DNA from: Microbispora sp. H11081
GTDB lineage: Bacteria > Actinomycetota > Actinomycetes > Streptosporangiales > Streptosporangiaceae
Assembly (NCBI RefSeq): GCF_012999535.1
Contig: NZ_JABBWV010000004.1
Span: 248,001-312,000 of the forward strand
Length of the DNA: 64,000 bases
Direction of reading: 5' to 3'
Notes under the pieces: model-generated
Databases searched by the model: none
What the model was told of the DNA's origin: nothing
Seen by the model: only the letters and a program-made list of their open reading frames with translations
Shown here: positions 62,797 through 64,000 of the stretch, piece after piece
Position numbering within the stretch: the stretch's first letter is position 1
Layout: the number at the start of each line of letters is the position of its first letter
Translations under genes and position numbers: made by a program

Positions 62797-63764
62797 CCGG
62801 ACGCGTGCTGCTGGTCGCCACGGGCGACGTCATGGCGTACGCCCGCCACACCGGCCGCCCCGGGCTCGCGACGGCCGCCGGCCTGCTCGCGACCCTGCCG
62901 GACGGCCTCGGTGTGGAGGTGGTGACCGAGGACGTCCAGGCAGAGCCGAGCTGGGACACCTCGCCCTCCACGATGCTGCGGTTGGCGAGGCGGGCCAGGT
63001 CGGCCCTGCTCGACGAGGGGTTCGACGGCGTGGTCGTCACCCACGGCCTGGACACGATCGAGGAGACGGCCTTTCTCACGGACCTGATGGCCGGGCCCGC
63101 CGCCACGCGCGGCGGCATCGTGCTGACGGGCGCGGTGAGAGCGCTGGACGAGCTGTCGAGCGACGGCCCGCGCAACCTCGCGTCGTCCCTGGTCGCCGCC
63201 GCCGATCCCGCTCTGCGCGGCGTCGGCGCGGTGGTCTGCGCCGACGACGAACTGCACGCCGCCCGATGGGTCACGATGAGCGACGCGACGGGAGTGAGGG
63301 CCATGTCCTCGGCCCCCGCGCCGATCCTCGGCAGAGTGGTGGACGGGCGGGCCGAGCCGACCGCCCCGCCGCCGCCACGGCCCCCGGCCGCGCGAGGGGA
63401 GCCCGAGTCGCACGTCGCACTGATCAAGACCTACCCGGAGATGGACCCCGTGCTCCTCACGGCCGTCGTGGACGCCGGCGCCAGGGGCGTCGTGCTGGAG
63501 GGCACCGGCGCGGGAAACGTGCCGATCACCCTCTACGCGGCCATCGCCGAACTGACGGAGTGGGACATCCCCGTGGTCGTCGCCTCGCGGTGCCGGACCC
63601 GGCCCGTCGCGCTGGAGGACCTGCCGCCGGGGCTGGGACTGGCCGCGAAGGTCGGCGCCATTGGGGCGCGCGGGCTGGCCGCGGCGAAGGCCAGGGTCGC
63701 CCTGATGGTGGCGCTCGGCGGAGGCGGGCGGCAGGCCGTCCAGGACTGGTTCGCCCGCCTCTGA
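62793..63764 (+). CDS. Asparaginase-fold protein, catalytic residues mostly lost
   Basis: 323 aa. The overall type I/II asparaginase fold is present: VVVTHGLDTIEETAFLTDLM, GGIVLTGAVRALDELSSDGP, and the C-terminal GARGVVLEGTGAGNVPI. But the N-terminal TGGTI is TGDVM (catalytic Thr lost), GTDT is GLDT (second Thr lost, Asp kept), and the VTK motif is VTM (Lys lost). Normal asparaginase activity is doubtful. It is coupled to the RHH/Clp-N gene, so a binding or regulatory role is possible. Confidence 0.82.
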   Translation: MTGRVLLVATGDVMAYARHTGRPGLATAAGLLATLPDGLGVEVVTEDVQAEPSWDTSPSTMLRLARRARSALLDEGFDGVVVTHGLDTIEETAFLTDLMAGPAATRGGIVLTGAVRALDELSSDGPRNLASSLVAAADPALRGVGAVVCADDELHAARWVTMSDATGVRAMSSAPAPILGRVVDGRAEPTAPPPPRPPAARGEPESHVALIKTYPEMDPVLLTAVVDAGARGVVLEGTGAGNVPITLYAAIAELTEWDIPVVVASRCRTRPVALEDLPPGLGLAAKVGAIGARGLAAAKARVALMVALGGGGRQAVQDWFARL

Positions 63765-63770
63765 CCGCCG

Positions 63771-64000
63771 TCAGGCCCGGCTGCCCCCTGCCCGTCCCCG
63801 CGCCGCCTCCAGCTGCGCGGTCAGGGCGTACGGACGCTCGCCGTTGCGGCTCTCGGGGTGTGCCGCCGCGGCGTCGTTGTTCGGCGGGCAGCCGGAGACC
63901 GGCACCCACATCACGAACATGGCGCCGCCGTACGTCGACTCGGCGGCGGTGAGCGTGCCGCAGTGGGCGCGGGCGATGTCGCGGGCGATGGCCAGACCGA
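63771..64000 (-). CDS. Sensor histidine kinase, C-terminal fragment
   Basis: The last 76 residues of a gene that continues beyond the window. GLAIARDIARAHCGTLTAAE and GGAMFVMWVPVS are the G2 box and final strand of a HATPase_c domain as in phytochrome/PAS or EnvZ-type kinases. About 45 residues of low-complexity tail follow. The domain order and partner regulator are outside view. Confidence 0.75.
   Translation of the reverse strand, partial: GLAIARDIARAHCGTLTAAESTYGGAMFVMWVPVSGCPPNNDAAAAHPESRNGERPYALTAQLEAARGRAGGSRA

Overview
The window is very GC-rich DNA with GTG/ATG starts and dense ATGA/GTGA overlaps. It carries a WhiB-like protein, ECF sigma factors, an mfd-mazG-eno-ftsB-DUF501-ppx block and an integrative element of the actinomycete (AICE) type. 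This points to a mycelial actinomycete, perhaps Streptosporangiales; the order is an inference and the genus cannot be read from the sequence. Both window edges cut genes: a CysQ-like phosphatase on the left and a sensor kinase on the right.

1-24.8 kb: surface polysaccharide and sulfate activation. The left end holds cysQ (partial), cysD and cysN, then a sulfotransferase, a GT2 glycosyltransferase and a WecG/TagA-type glycosyltransferase. After about 10 kb of other genes comes a leftward, translationally coupled six-gene run (Wzz-like, O-antigen-ligase-like, phosphotransferase, sulfotransferase, Wzx-like flippase, sulfotransferase). It is followed by a divergent GH26-like lipoprotein and an APS kinase fused to a decayed ATP-sulfurylase domain. 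Together these could make PAPS, transfer sulfate to a glycan, clear PAP, and export and ligate the glycan, so a sulfated surface polysaccharide is the simplest reading. The genes between are a DoxX protein, two ECF42-type sigma/YCII modules arranged convergently, folD with a cyclodeaminase-family partner, an EamA exporter with a divergent MarR regulator, and a nucleotidyltransferase/wHTH pair resembling AbiE-like toxin-antitoxin systems.

24.9-42 kb: mostly housekeeping. It holds a SigE-type sigma factor with a membrane partner, a methyltransferase, mfd, a SurA-like lipoprotein, mazG, eno, ftsB, DUF501, ppx, a PadR/HAAS pair, a P450, a type-5 uracil-DNA glycosylase and ndh. The ndh promoter has two Rex-type operators. 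Between the SurA-like gene and mazG lies a 235-bp nested palindrome with a perfect 42-bp core.

42.3-60.8 kb: an integrated element of about 18.4 kb flanked by a 46-bp direct repeat, one copy being the 3' half of a tRNA gene with a UAA anticodon. It encodes integrase, excisionase, a DUF3631 ATPase, a prim-pol, an FtsK-like transfer protein, a long chain of small overlapping genes (several zinc-ribbon-like, one WhiB-like), a GntR repressor with operators in the transfer promoter, and a NUDIX protein. Its cargo, less GC-rich than the rest, is a two-gene operon: a small peptidase-associated protein and a 1,672-residue caspase / GHKL-ATPase / nine-repeat protein. This looks like a conflict or defence system and is the most interesting object here.

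60.8-64 kb: chromosome again, with a secreted trypsin-like protease, a ribbon-helix-helix/Clp-N protein coupled to an asparaginase-fold protein that lacks most catalytic residues, and the C-terminus of a histidine kinase.
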